In this document: positions 1-6,144 of the stretch, in pieces
Numbering within the stretch: position 1 is the first letter of the stretch
How the letters are laid out: every line of letters begins with the position of its first letter
NCBI GenBank assembly: GCA_012271025.1
Contig: JAAXHF010000700.1
Coordinates: 1 to 6,316 of the forward strand
Reading direction: 5' to 3'
DNA from: Deltaproteobacteria bacterium
GTDB taxonomy: Bacteria; Desulfobacterota_B; Binatia; Bin18
DNA length: 6,316 bases
Position numbers and translations under genes: made by a program
Notes under the pieces: generated by a model
Databases searched by the model: none
Told to the model about the DNA's origin: nothing
Seen by the model: only the letters and a program-made list of their open reading frames with translations

Positions 1-1149
1 GCTGTGGTCAGGTCACGGCTGCGGGCCGAGCGCATCCGACCGCTGGACAAGACCATACGCCCCAAGCGGTCGCGGTTTGGGGCGGGCCTCGCCATTCCCG
101 GCCTGGGACACAAAGTCCGTCAAAAAGACCTGGTCGTTTTCACCCGGCAATTCGCCACCATGATTGACGCCGGCCTGCCTCTCATACGCGGGCTCGACAT
201 CGTCGCCCGGCAGACAGACAACACCGCCTTGCAGGACATCCTCAGACAGGTGCGCCACGACGTTGCAAACGGCACGCCGCTGGCCGAGGCAATGGCCAAG
301 CATCCCAAAATCTTCACCGATCTGTACACCAGTATGGTCTCGGCCGGGGAAGTCGGCGGCATCCTGGATACCATTCTGACCCGCCTGGCCGGCTCTCTGG
401 AAAAGGCGCTCCGCCTCAAGAGCAGCCTGACCGGCGCCCTGATCTACCCGCTGAGTATTATCACCGTGGCCGTAGCGGTCAGCGCGGTGTTGCTCATCTT
501 TGTGGTTCCGGTTTTTGCCCGCATGTTTGCCAGCTTCGGTCAGGCCCTGCCACTCCCGACCCAACTTGCAATTCAGCTCAGCGATTTCCTGCAGGCCTAT
601 ATTTCCCAGCTGCTCATTCTGCTGGTCGGGCTCATCCTCGGCCTGCGCGGCCTGTATCGCACCCGAGCCGGGCGCTCCGTCATTGACCGTGGCGTGCTGC
701 GCGTCCCCCTCTTTGGCTCGCTCATTCGCAAAGCGGCCGTCGCCCGCTTCACCCGGACTCTGGCCACCCTGCTGTCGTCCGGCGTGCCGCTGCCCGAGGC
801 ACTGCTGGTGACCGGCAGCACCGTGGGCAACACCGTTATCGAGCGAGCCGTGCTGGCCGCCCATCACGCCATTCGTCAGGGCAAAACCCTGTCCGAACCG
901 CTGGCCGCAAGCCAGGTCTTTCCGCCCCTGGTCTCTCACATGATTGAGGTCGGCGAGCAGACTGGCGCGCTTGACAACATGCTGGAGAAAATTGCCGACT
1001 TCTACGAACAAGAGGTGGACGCGACGGTGGCCAACCTCAGCGCACTGCTCGAACCCGTGGTCATCGTCTTCCTGGGGCTCGTCATCGGCGGCCTGGTCGT
1101 TGCCATGTACCTGCCGATTTTCACTCTTGGTGCGGCTATGATGGGCTAG
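1..1149 (+). CDS. pilC: Type IV pilus inner-membrane platform protein PilC (GspF/T2SSF family), 5' partial
   Basis: PilC is the polytopic inner-membrane platform of the type IV pilus machine; it couples the cytoplasmic assembly and retraction ATPases to pilin insertion and removal. Residues here are counted from the GTG at base 4. Two T2SSF repeats are visible, about 42-170 and 245-368. Family signatures are VSAGEVGGILDT (112-123) in the first, and RFTRTLATLLSSGVPLPEAL (248-267) and IEVGEQTGALDNMLEKIADF (314-333) in the second. Hydrophobic membrane segments lie near 144-172, 198-216 and 348-376. The ending VAMYLPIFTLG (366-376) is typical of PilC rather than GspF. The family usually has about 400 residues, and the frame is open to base 1 (A-V-V-R-S-R-L-R-A-E). 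That stretch resembles the interior of the usual N-terminal region, so I infer that about 20-30 residues lie outside the window and that GTG 4 is not the true start. Other pilus genes presumably lie upstream. The gene converges on hslO with a 14-base gap. Family is near certain; PilC over GspF is likely. Confidence 0.9.
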   Translation, partial: AVVRSRLRAERIRPLDKTIRPKRSRFGAGLAIPGLGHKVRQKDLVVFTRQFATMIDAGLPLIRGLDIVARQTDNTALQDILRQVRHDVANGTPLAEAMAKHPKIFTDLYTSMVSAGEVGGILDTILTRLAGSLEKALRLKSSLTGALIYPLSIITVAVAVSAVLLIFVVPVFARMFASFGQALPLPTQLAIQLSDFLQAYISQLLILLVGLILGLRGLYRTRAGRSVIDRGVLRVPLFGSLIRKAAVARFTRTLATLLSSGVPLPEALLVTGSTVGNTVIERAVLAAHHAIRQGKTLSEPLAASQVFPPLVSHMIEVGEQTGALDNMLEKIADFYEQEVDATVANLSALLEPVVIVFLGLVIGGLVVAMYLPIFTLGAAMMG

Positions 1150-1163
1150 GCAGACGGGGGGAT

Positions 1164-2060
1164 TCAAGACGGCTCAGCCGGTGCCCGGTCTTCGATCAGC
1201 GCTTCCAGCTCGGTCCGCTCAAGCGTGAACCGGGTGTTGCAAAACTCGCACGTGACCTGGGCCGAGCCCTGCGTGTCGAGCAGAGCCCGGACCTCGTCCC
1301 GACCCAGAGCGACCAGCGCGCCCAGGACGCGATCCCGATTGCACCGACACACAAAACGCACTGTCTGTTCCTCAATCGCAGACGGGCTGAACGCGCCCAC
1401 AACCTCGTGCAGGATGTCGTGGGCAGTGGCGCCACGACGCACCATGTCGCTGACCGGTCGGGTCTCCGCGACCGTGTTTTCAAGTTGCCTGATGAGATCG
1501 TCGGGCGCCCCGGGCATGGCCTGAATCACAAAGCCACCCGCCGCGCTCACGCTCTCGTCGGGCTGGACAAACACGCCGAGGCTGACCGCCGAGGGGATCT
1601 GTTCCGAATTCAGCAGATAGTGGGCGACATCCTGGCCGATCTCTCCCGACACGATGGGTAGAATGCTGCGGTGGGGGGTGGTCAGCCACGGCTGAGAGCG
1701 CATGGCCACAAAGGTCCCGCTGCCGACCGCCCCGCCAACATCGAGCTTGCCGTTCCGGGAGGGCAGATGCGTCCGCGGGTGATACACAAAGCCGCGCACG
1801 TCGCCGCGGGCGTTGGCATCAACAAAAATTCCGCGCAGCGGCCCCTTGCCGACAAACTGCAAGGAGATCGTCTCGTCCTCCCGTAACAGACTGCCCAGCA
1901 GCAGGCCGGCCGTCATTGTGCGACCCAGCGCGGCGCTGGCGGTCGGAGCCGTGCGGTGGCGCTGGCGGGCCTCGTCCACGAGCTGGGTGGTGACGGCCGC
2001 CACGGCTCGGATTGCCCGCCCGGCCGCGGTTGTCCTGACTAAGCCATCGGCGCTGTCCAT
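1164..2060 (-). CDS. hslO: Redox-regulated molecular chaperone Hsp33
   Basis: Hsp33 is a cytoplasmic holdase. Under oxidative stress its C-terminal zinc centre is oxidised, the linker unfolds, and it binds unfolding proteins. The product has 298 residues, against about 290 for the family. The N-terminal core is recognisable from GLVRTTAAGRAIRAVAA (6-22), ALGRTMTAGLLLGSLL (44-59) and the glycine-rich GKGPLRGIFVDANARGDVRG (71-90). The redox switch is complete: the CxC pair is C238/C240 and the CxxC pair is C271/C274, so all four zinc ligands are present and the protein should be redox active. I chose the ATG at 2058-2060 because it fits the family N-terminus and has GAAGGA four bases upstream. 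It is the second gene of a unit with the RibBX-like gene, 33 bases downstream of that stop, so it probably shares the promoter at 3410-3439. Base composition is like its neighbours. Confidence 0.96.
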   Translation of the reverse strand: MDSADGLVRTTAAGRAIRAVAAVTTQLVDEARQRHRTAPTASAALGRTMTAGLLLGSLLREDETISLQFVGKGPLRGIFVDANARGDVRGFVYHPRTHLPSRNGKLDVGGAVGSGTFVAMRSQPWLTTPHRSILPIVSGEIGQDVAHYLLNSEQIPSAVSLGVFVQPDESVSAAGGFVIQAMPGAPDDLIRQLENTVAETRPVSDMVRRGATAHDILHEVVGAFSPSAIEEQTVRFVCRCNRDRVLGALVALGRDEVRALLDTQGSAQVTCEFCNTRFTLERTELEALIEDRAPAEPS

Positions 2061-2064
2061 GCTG

Positions 2065-2070
2065 TCCTTC
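2065..2070 (-). promoter_or_regulatory. Ribosome binding site of hslO
   Basis: The minus strand reads GAAGGA, four bases before the ATG at 2058-2060. The spacing is short but usable. It lies in the 33-base gap after the ribBX-like stop and supports independent initiation of hslO within a shared transcript. Confidence 0.6.
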
Positions 2071-2093
2071 CCGACGCCCGCCTGCGAGGCCGC

Positions 2094-3338
2094 CTATGCG
2101 GAAGCCCGGGTCTGGCGCGAGCGGACCGACTTCTTTTTGGTCTTGGCCGGGGTCTGAGGGGTCGCCTCATTCAGCGGAACACATTCCACAATCTCCAGAC
2201 CGTAGCCGGGGAGGCTCACCAGGCGTCGGGGCGAGTTGGTCAGCAAACGCATCTTGCGGACGCCGAGGCTGCGCAGGATTTGCGCCCCGATCCCGTAATC
2301 GCGAAAATCGTTCGGCTGCGAGCCCGGTCCGGAGACGACAGCCTCGCGGGCCGCACTACCGCGCTTCCTCGGCGAGACTTTTTCACGCAGCAGCTGTGCC
2401 CCCTGCCCCTCCTGTCTGAGATACAGAATCACCCCTTTGCCCTCGGCTTCAATCAGTTCCATTGAGCGTCTGATCAGAGCGCTGGTATTGGCCGCGCTAT
2501 AGCCAAAGACATCGCCAAACACATATTCGGTATGGGCTCGGACCAAGACCGGCTCCTCGGGTGAAATCTCGCCCTTGACCAGTACCAGGTGCTCCTGATC
2601 ATCAACATCGCTGGTATATACGTGGGCGGCAAAATCTCCCCCCGAGCGCGTTGGCAGGCGGGCCTCGTCCACGTGATGGACGAGCGAGTCGTGACGCAGC
2701 CGATACTGGATCAGGTCGGCAATCGTGGCGATTTTCAGATTATGTGTCTCCGCGAATTCTTCCAGGTCGGGCAGGCGGGCCATGGTGCCGTCATCGCGCA
2801 TGATCTCACAGATGACGCCCAGGGGCTTGAAACCGGCCAGACGGGACAGATCGACCGCTCCCTCGGTCTGACCGGTCCGCACCAGCACGCCCCCCTGACG
2901 GGCGCGCAGGGGAAAAACGTGGCCGGGCATGACAAAGTCTTCAGACCGCGCACCGTCCCGCGTTGCGGCCAAGATAGTCACCGCCCGATCCTCGGCCGAA
3001 ATCCCACGTCCGACACCGTTTTTGGCGTCAAAGGAAACGGTAAAGGCGGTCCCCAGCGGAGCCGTGTTCTTGTCCACCATCATGGACAGGCCCAGCGCAT
3101 CGGTCTGCTCCTCGGCCATCGGCATGCAGATCAGGCCCCGGCCGTATTTGGCCATAAAGTTGACCGCCTCGGGGCTGACGGCCTCGGCCGCCATACACAG
3201 GTCGCCCTCATTTTCCCGATCTTCGTCATCCATCAGAATAATCATCCGACCGGCCCGGATTTCTTCGATCGCGTCTTCTATCGAGGTAATGTAGGGGCTG
3301 GTGTGATCCGGTGGGCTTGGGGGGGGAACGGAAAACAT
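2094..3338 (-). CDS. RibBX-like protein: intact DHBP synthase fused to a degenerate GTP cyclohydrolase II domain
   Basis: The N-terminal half (about 18-215) is 3,4-dihydroxy-2-butanone 4-phosphate synthase (RibB), which converts ribulose 5-phosphate to the four-carbon riboflavin precursor plus formate. Its motifs are intact: DDEDRENEGD (37-46), YGRGLICMPM (65-74), TAFTVSFDA (97-105), GVGRGISAEDRAVTI (108-122), PGHVFPLRA (138-146) and GVICEIMRDDGTMARLP (174-190). The C-terminal half (about 218-390) aligns with GTP cyclohydrolase II (RibA): RQEGQG (308-313), DFRDYGIGAQIL (344-355) and RLLTNSP (364-370). However, the three zinc-binding cysteines are gone: by alignment with E. coli RibA C54, C65 and C67 they are Y272, A283 and T285. 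The block holding the catalytic tyrosine is also replaced (about 316-330, with P323 at the Tyr position). The Asp and Arg of the later catalytic motif remain (D344, R346). A Lys/Arg-rich tail (399-414) ends the protein. I infer active RibB but no GTP cyclohydrolase II activity, as known for the RibBX variant. The start has AAGGAG at seven bases. Annotation as plain ribBA would mislead. Confidence 0.9.
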   Translation of the reverse strand: MFSVPPPSPPDHTSPYITSIEDAIEEIRAGRMIILMDDEDRENEGDLCMAAEAVSPEAVNFMAKYGRGLICMPMAEEQTDALGLSMMVDKNTAPLGTAFTVSFDAKNGVGRGISAEDRAVTILAATRDGARSEDFVMPGHVFPLRARQGGVLVRTGQTEGAVDLSRLAGFKPLGVICEIMRDDGTMARLPDLEEFAETHNLKIATIADLIQYRLRHDSLVHHVDEARLPTRSGGDFAAHVYTSDVDDQEHLVLVKGEISPEEPVLVRAHTEYVFGDVFGYSAANTSALIRRSMELIEAEGKGVILYLRQEGQGAQLLREKVSPRKRGSAAREAVVSGPGSQPNDFRDYGIGAQILRSLGVRKMRLLTNSPRRLVSLPGYGLEIVECVPLNEATPQTPAKTKKKSVRSRQTRASA

Positions 3339-3345
3339 ACTGGCG

Positions 3346-3351
3346 CTCCTT
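3346..3351 (-). promoter_or_regulatory. Ribosome binding site of the ribBX-like gene
   Basis: The minus strand reads AAGGAG, seven bases before the ATG at 3336-3338. This is close to the ideal Shine-Dalgarno sequence and spacing, and it fixes the start of the ribBX-like gene. Confidence 0.85.
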
Positions 3352-3370
3352 CACAATCTGAGATGTTCGG

Positions 3371-3394
3371 TGGTCGGGCCGAGCAGACCCACCA
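3371..3394 (-). promoter_or_regulatory. Candidate leader hairpin of the ribBX-hslO transcript
   Basis: On the minus strand TGGTGGG (3388-3394) can pair with CCCGACCA (3371-3378) if one G is bulged, around a nine-base loop. It lies between the predicted transcription start (about 3403) and the ribosome binding site, 19 bases upstream of AAGGAG. It is not followed by a U tract, so it is not a classic terminator. It lacks the conserved elements of the FMN riboswitch. It may stabilise the transcript or have no role. Confidence 0.3.
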
Positions 3395-3409
3395 GCCAGC
3401 TTGTGTGTG

Positions 3410-3439
3410 CTTATACCCCCTCGCCTCGGGACCTGTAAA
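3410..3439 (-). promoter_or_regulatory. Sigma70-like promoter of the ribBX-hslO unit
   Basis: On the minus strand the -35 box is TTTACA (3434-3439, five of six consensus bases) and the -10 box is TATAAG (3410-3415, five of six), separated by 18 bases. The AT-rich boxes stand out against GC-rich flanks. Transcription would start near 3403, giving a leader of about 65 bases before the ribBX-like ATG. This is the best promoter match I found in the window. Confidence 0.65.
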
Positions 3440-3444
3440 GTGGC

Positions 3445-3472
3445 GGCCGGCAAATCGGTCCGGTCGCCGGCC
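3445..3472. repeat. GC-only inverted repeat just upstream of the ribBX promoter
   Basis: GGCCGGC (3445-3451) and GCCGGCC (3466-3472) are perfect seven-base inverted arms around a 14-base spacer. The element ends six bases upstream of the -35 box of the ribBX-like promoter, where an activator could bind. There is no T tract, so a terminator is unlikely. In a GC-rich genome such an element can arise by chance. Confidence 0.35.
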
Positions 3473-3485
3473 GAGCCATATGCCG

Positions 3486-3502
3486 CCGGCTTGACCGGCT
3501 TG
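3486..3502. repeat. Tandem direct repeat with a 9-base period in the divergent intergenic region
   Basis: CCGGCTTG occurs at 3486-3493 and again at 3495-3502, one base apart. It sits near the middle of the 235-base region between the divergent ribBX-like gene and the small plus-strand gene. Closely spaced direct repeats can be regulator sites, but two copies of a GC-rich octamer are weak evidence. Confidence 0.3.
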
Positions 3503-3573
3503 TGCGGCGTGGCTAACACGTCACCATTCTGGGATCGATTGACCTCCGCCAAATCATCATCCGCCGGCCAGAG

Positions 3574-3915
3574 ATGTTTCTCCGCGACCCGGAGGGCATC
3601 AAGCGGGTCAGCGAGTACTACACCAATACCGATTGCAGCAAACTGCTCCTCGAAGCGCTCGTTATTGAGCCGGAGAAAAAACAGCAGTTCTTTTTCCAGG
3701 TCAACAAGAAGGCCAATGGAGCCGTCGTGCGGCTCGATCCCATCAGCGATGCGGAGAAAACGACCGGCGTCAAACGTCTGCTGGGCCAAGTGGCGTTCGC
3801 CATCAAATCGCTGTTTCCGGGCTCGCGCTACGGCAAGACCAATATCGCCGATTTCATTCCCGATCACGAGCGCCCGAGCAGGGCACGCGGCAAGAAACTT
3901 CGGGCGGTGGCCTAG
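3574..3915 (+). CDS. Unrecognised small basic protein, 113 aa
   Basis: I do not recognise this protein. It has 113 residues, is rich in Lys and Arg, and has no obvious signal peptide, membrane segment or cysteine motif (one Cys, residue 21). Visible blocks are MFLRDPEGIKRVSEYY (1-16), an acidic/basic stretch EPEKKQQFFFQVNKKANG (32-49), and KSLFPGSRYGKTNIADFIP (78-96), then a basic tail RARGKKLRAVA. I take it as coding because third codon positions are strongly GC-rich and its composition is protein-like, while overlapping frames look like shadows. The start is doubtful: no Shine-Dalgarno sequence precedes the ATG at 3574. The frame stays open for 19 more codons, back to a TAA at 3514-3516, and these also look coding (LRQIIIRRPE before the Met), but they offer only ATT, ATC or CTG as starts. 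It may use a weak or leaderless start, or be a 5'-damaged remnant. It is divergent from ribBX and convergent with the HpnD-like gene (15-base gap). Confidence 0.6.
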   Translation: MFLRDPEGIKRVSEYYTNTDCSKLLLEALVIEPEKKQQFFFQVNKKANGAVVRLDPISDAEKTTGVKRLLGQVAFAIKSLFPGSRYGKTNIADFIPDHERPSRARGKKLRAVA

Positions 3916-3930
3916 ACGCTGACCGGTGTA

Positions 3931-4911
3931 TCACCAGCCGAGCCGTCCCCGCCGCCAGGCGGATGCAGCGAGCCCGATCTTATACCAACGGCTGAGGCTG
4001 ATCCGCCGACCGAAGACCCGAAACTTCTGGGCTGCAATCTCGTCGAGCAGGCGGCGGTAGATGAGGTGCATGGCCTCTGCCGCCGCCAAGCTGCGACGGT
4101 CTTCTTCGGCCAGCGTGGCCGCGGCCCGCCGATAGTACTCTCGGGCTCGTTCCTGCTCAAAATCCATCAGCCGGACAAAGGCCGCGTTGTACACCTCGGC
4201 GCACAATTCCTGTTCGCTGTAGCCGTGGGCGACGATGTCCTCGGCCGGCAGATAAATCCGACCCCGTTCGGCGTCCTCGCCCACGTCACGCAGGATATTC
4301 GTCAGTTGGAGCGCCAGACCCAGGTTCTCGGCGTAGTCCGGGGTCTGGGGATTGCGGTAGCCAAAGATCTCGATGCAGATCAGTCCCACCAGACAGGCCA
4401 CATGGTAGCAGTAGTCACGCAACTCATCGAAGGTCTGGTAGCGTGTGCGGTGCAAATCCATCTCCACGCCGTCGATAATTCCAGCCAGGTGCTGACGCTG
4501 AATGGGAAAGCGCTGGATCGCATCGGCCAGCGCTTGGGAGATGGGATGACGGGGTTTCTGGGTGTAGCAATAGTCCAGCTCTTCCCGCCACAGGTTGAGC
4601 AGCCGGGCCAGGGTCTGGGTCCGACTGTCGCGTGTCTCGGGCGCGGTTTCGGAGGCACGGTCGCCACGCCGCGTCACACCCGCCGACGTGGCGGGCTGAT
4701 CGGTGATATCGTCCATGAACCGACAGAAGGCATAGGTCGCGTACAAGGCGTTGCGGCGTTCCGTGGACAGCAGACGAAACGCGTAATAGAAGTTCGAGGA
4801 ACTCTGGCGGGTCACCCGGCGGCAGTAGGCATACGCTTCGGCAAGGGACGAGACGGGACGAGACGGGATAAAAGGACCGTGTTCCTCGGATCGGGGCGGG
4901 GTCTGACTCAC
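3931..4911 (-). CDS. hpnD: HpnD-like presqualene diphosphate synthase (squalene/phytoene synthase family)
   Basis: Enzymes of this family join two prenyl diphosphates head to head; HpnD makes presqualene diphosphate from two farnesyl diphosphates in the HpnC/D/E route to squalene and hopanoids. From the GTG start the protein has 326 residues. The first Asp-rich motif is DDITD (67-71), the second is DVGED (209-213) within QLTNILRDVGEDAERGRIYL (202-221). Other family blocks are SSNFYYAFRLL (38-48), IDGVEMDLHRTRY (146-158), YCYHVACLVGLICIEIFGY (167-185) and the end RRISLSRWYKIGL (302-314). All expected catalytic Asp residues are present. The text fits HpnD better than carotenoid CrtB, but phytoene synthase cannot be excluded. 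A polar insertion (about 72-100) follows the first motif. I prefer GTG 4909-4911, with AAAGG six bases upstream, over an in-frame TTG at 4933-4935 without a binding site. It follows dxr by 51 bases on the same strand and is probably co-transcribed. Confidence 0.85.
   Translation of the reverse strand: MSQTPPRSEEHGPFIPSRPVSSLAEAYAYCRRVTRQSSSNFYYAFRLLSTERRNALYATYAFCRFMDDITDQPATSAGVTRRGDRASETAPETRDSRTQTLARLLNLWREELDYCYTQKPRHPISQALADAIQRFPIQRQHLAGIIDGVEMDLHRTRYQTFDELRDYCYHVACLVGLICIEIFGYRNPQTPDYAENLGLALQLTNILRDVGEDAERGRIYLPAEDIVAHGYSEQELCAEVYNAAFVRLMDFEQERAREYYRRAAATLAEEDRRSLAAAEAMHLIYRRLLDEIAAQKFRVFGRRISLSRWYKIGLAASAWRRGRLGW
4845..4868. repeat. 10-base tandem repeat, 2.4 copies, in the 5' end of the hpnD-like gene
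   Basis: The plus strand carries GGGACGAGAC twice in a row (4845-4864) followed by GGGA. It covers codons of the poorly conserved N-terminal leader (about residues 15-22) of the HpnD-like protein, just before the conserved region. The unit is not a multiple of three, so gain or loss of a copy would shift the reading frame. Confidence 0.7.
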
Positions 4912-4917
4912 CGTGGG

Positions 4918-4922
4918 CCTTT
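4918..4922 (-). promoter_or_regulatory. Ribosome binding site deciding the hpnD-like start
   Basis: The minus strand reads AAAGG six bases before the GTG at 4909-4911. The longer in-frame TTG start at 4933-4935 has no comparable sequence upstream. This favours the 326-residue product. Confidence 0.55.
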
Positions 4923-4962
4923 GGGATCGTCTCAATACGCGCGTGTCTTCAGACCGGCTCGC

Positions 4963-6138
4963 TTACGCCGCCGCTCCGGGCTGTAAGCCCGCGATCAGCT
5001 GTCGGGCCTGGGTACGCGCCCAACTGTCGGCTTCGAGCAGGCTGTCGAGGTCGGTCACCGGAGCAGGCGTATGGGCATCCAACACCCGCTCATTGAGCGC
5101 GGCAATATCGGGAAAACGCAGCTGTCCGTTCAGGAAGTGCTCAACCGTCACCTCATTGGCCGCATTCAGCACGGCCGGACACGTCCCCCCCTGCCGCAGC
5201 GCCGCATAGGCCAGGCCCAGGCACGGAAATTTGTCAAAATCAGGGGCAAAAAATTCGAGTTGCGCCACCGCCGTCAGATCCAAACTGGGCAAGTGTTTGA
5301 GCGGCAGGCGGTCGGGATAGGCCAAGATATACGAGATCGGGACGGCCATATCGGGAATCCCGAGCTGGGCCAGGACCGAGCCGTCCACATATTCGACCAT
5401 CGAATGGACAATGCTCTGCGGATGGACGATCACCGACACCTGTTCCGGCGGCAGGTCAAACAGCCAGCGCGCCTCAATGACCTCAAGCCCCTTATTCATC
5501 AGGGTCGCCGAGTCGATCGTGATCTTGTTGCCCATCTTCCAGGTCGGATGCTGGAGCGCCTCTTCAACACTCACCTCGGCCAGCTCGGCAGTCGGACGTT
5601 GTCGGAAGGGACCGCCCGAGGCGGTCAGCAGAATGCGCTTGACCCGCTGGCGGGTATGCCCCTGGAGAGCCTGGAAAATTGCATTGTGCTCGCTATCCAC
5701 CGGCAGCAGGCTCACGCCGGACCGCTTTGCCTCACGCGTCATCAGCTCGCCGGCAATGACCAGGGCTTCTTTGTTGGCCAGCGCAATGGTCTTGCCGGCC
5801 CGTATACCGGCCAGGGTCGGCGGGAGTCCGACAGCTCCGACCAGGGCGGCCATCAGCATGTCGGCCTCGGGATGGGTAGCCGTCGCCAGCAGTCCTTCCG
5901 TCCCGCACAGGACCGTGCCGCCGAACTGGGGCAGCTGGTCTTTCAACGCGCGCGCGTCGTCTTCAGTGGCCAGGGACACCAGGTCGGGCTGAAAACGCCG
6001 CACCTGCTCCACCAGCTTGGCCACATTCCGGCCCGCAGCCAGTGCCACCACCTGAAACTGTTCAGGAAACCGTTCGGCAACGGCGAGGGTTGTCACGCCG
6101 ATAGAACCGGTTGAGCCCAGTACGGCCAGCTTTCTCAT
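4963..6138 (-). CDS. dxr: 1-deoxy-D-xylulose 5-phosphate reductoisomerase
   Basis: Dxr (IspC) converts 1-deoxy-D-xylulose 5-phosphate to 2-C-methyl-D-erythritol 4-phosphate with NADPH and a divalent metal, the first committed step of the cytoplasmic MEP isoprenoid pathway. The product has 391 residues, the normal family length. The NADPH-binding motif is GSTGSIG (8-14). Further signatures are ANKEAL (121-126), PVDSEHNAIFQ (146-156), the flexible substrate loop HPTWKMGNKI (197-206), SATLMNKGLEVIEA (210-223) and VHPQSIVHSMVEY (238-250). By alignment the metal ligands are D148, E150 and E219, all present, and loop residues H197 and W200 are conserved. The ATG at 6136-6138 is chosen over the adjacent GTG at 6139-6141 because GAGGG then sits six bases upstream. 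It follows the YjbQ-family stop by 17 bases and precedes the HpnD-like gene, so isoprenoid precursor supply and use appear linked. Usual dxr neighbours (uppS, cdsA) are not seen in the window. Confidence 0.97.
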   Translation of the reverse strand: MRKLAVLGSTGSIGVTTLAVAERFPEQFQVVALAAGRNVAKLVEQVRRFQPDLVSLATEDDARALKDQLPQFGGTVLCGTEGLLATATHPEADMLMAALVGAVGLPPTLAGIRAGKTIALANKEALVIAGELMTREAKRSGVSLLPVDSEHNAIFQALQGHTRQRVKRILLTASGGPFRQRPTAELAEVSVEEALQHPTWKMGNKITIDSATLMNKGLEVIEARWLFDLPPEQVSVIVHPQSIVHSMVEYVDGSVLAQLGIPDMAVPISYILAYPDRLPLKHLPSLDLTAVAQLEFFAPDFDKFPCLGLAYAALRQGGTCPAVLNAANEVTVEHFLNGQLRFPDIAALNERVLDAHTPAPVTDLDSLLEADSWARTQARQLIAGLQPGAAA

Positions 6139-6144
6139 CACCGT

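Noticed and set aside
1150..1163. Terminator between the convergent pilC and hslO genes.
   Set aside because: The gap is only 14 bases and I see no stable hairpin with a T tract in or around it.
13..1167. 384-codon open frame on the minus strand, antisense to the whole of pilC.
   Set aside because: It mirrors pilC, whose family motifs are clear. Its translation is rich in Gln, His, Gly and Asp without recognisable motifs, as expected from an antisense frame in GC-rich coding DNA.
2589..3494. 301-codon open frame on the plus strand, opposite the ribBX-like gene.
   Set aside because: The minus strand carries unmistakable RibB motifs here. The plus-strand frame shows only low-information composition and runs through the promoter region.
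3491..3519. Possible plus-strand promoter for the small gene: TTGACC (3491-3496), 17 bases, then TAACAC (3514-3519).
   Set aside because: The -35 box is good but the -10 box matches only three of six bases, so I do not list it as a feature.
3339..3573. Possible FMN riboswitch in the ribBX leader.
   Set aside because: The conserved FMN-element segments are absent on the minus strand, and the predicted leader of about 65 bases is too short for one.
3226..3867. 213-codon minus-strand frame that would overlap the start of ribBX and cover the small plus-strand gene.
   Set aside because: Its codons align exactly antiparallel with the plus-strand gene, and the high GC at third positions favours the plus strand. 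It also runs through the ribBX promoter and ribosome binding site.
3918..3938. Short hairpin between the convergent small gene and the HpnD-like gene (GGTG/CACC with imperfect outer pairing).
   Set aside because: Only four clean pairs with a three-base loop and no T tract on either strand; not enough to call a terminator.
4066..6114. Two long plus-strand open frames (4066-4986 and 5071-6114) opposite the HpnD-like gene and dxr.
   Set aside because: Both are antisense shadows of well-supported genes and show no family signatures.
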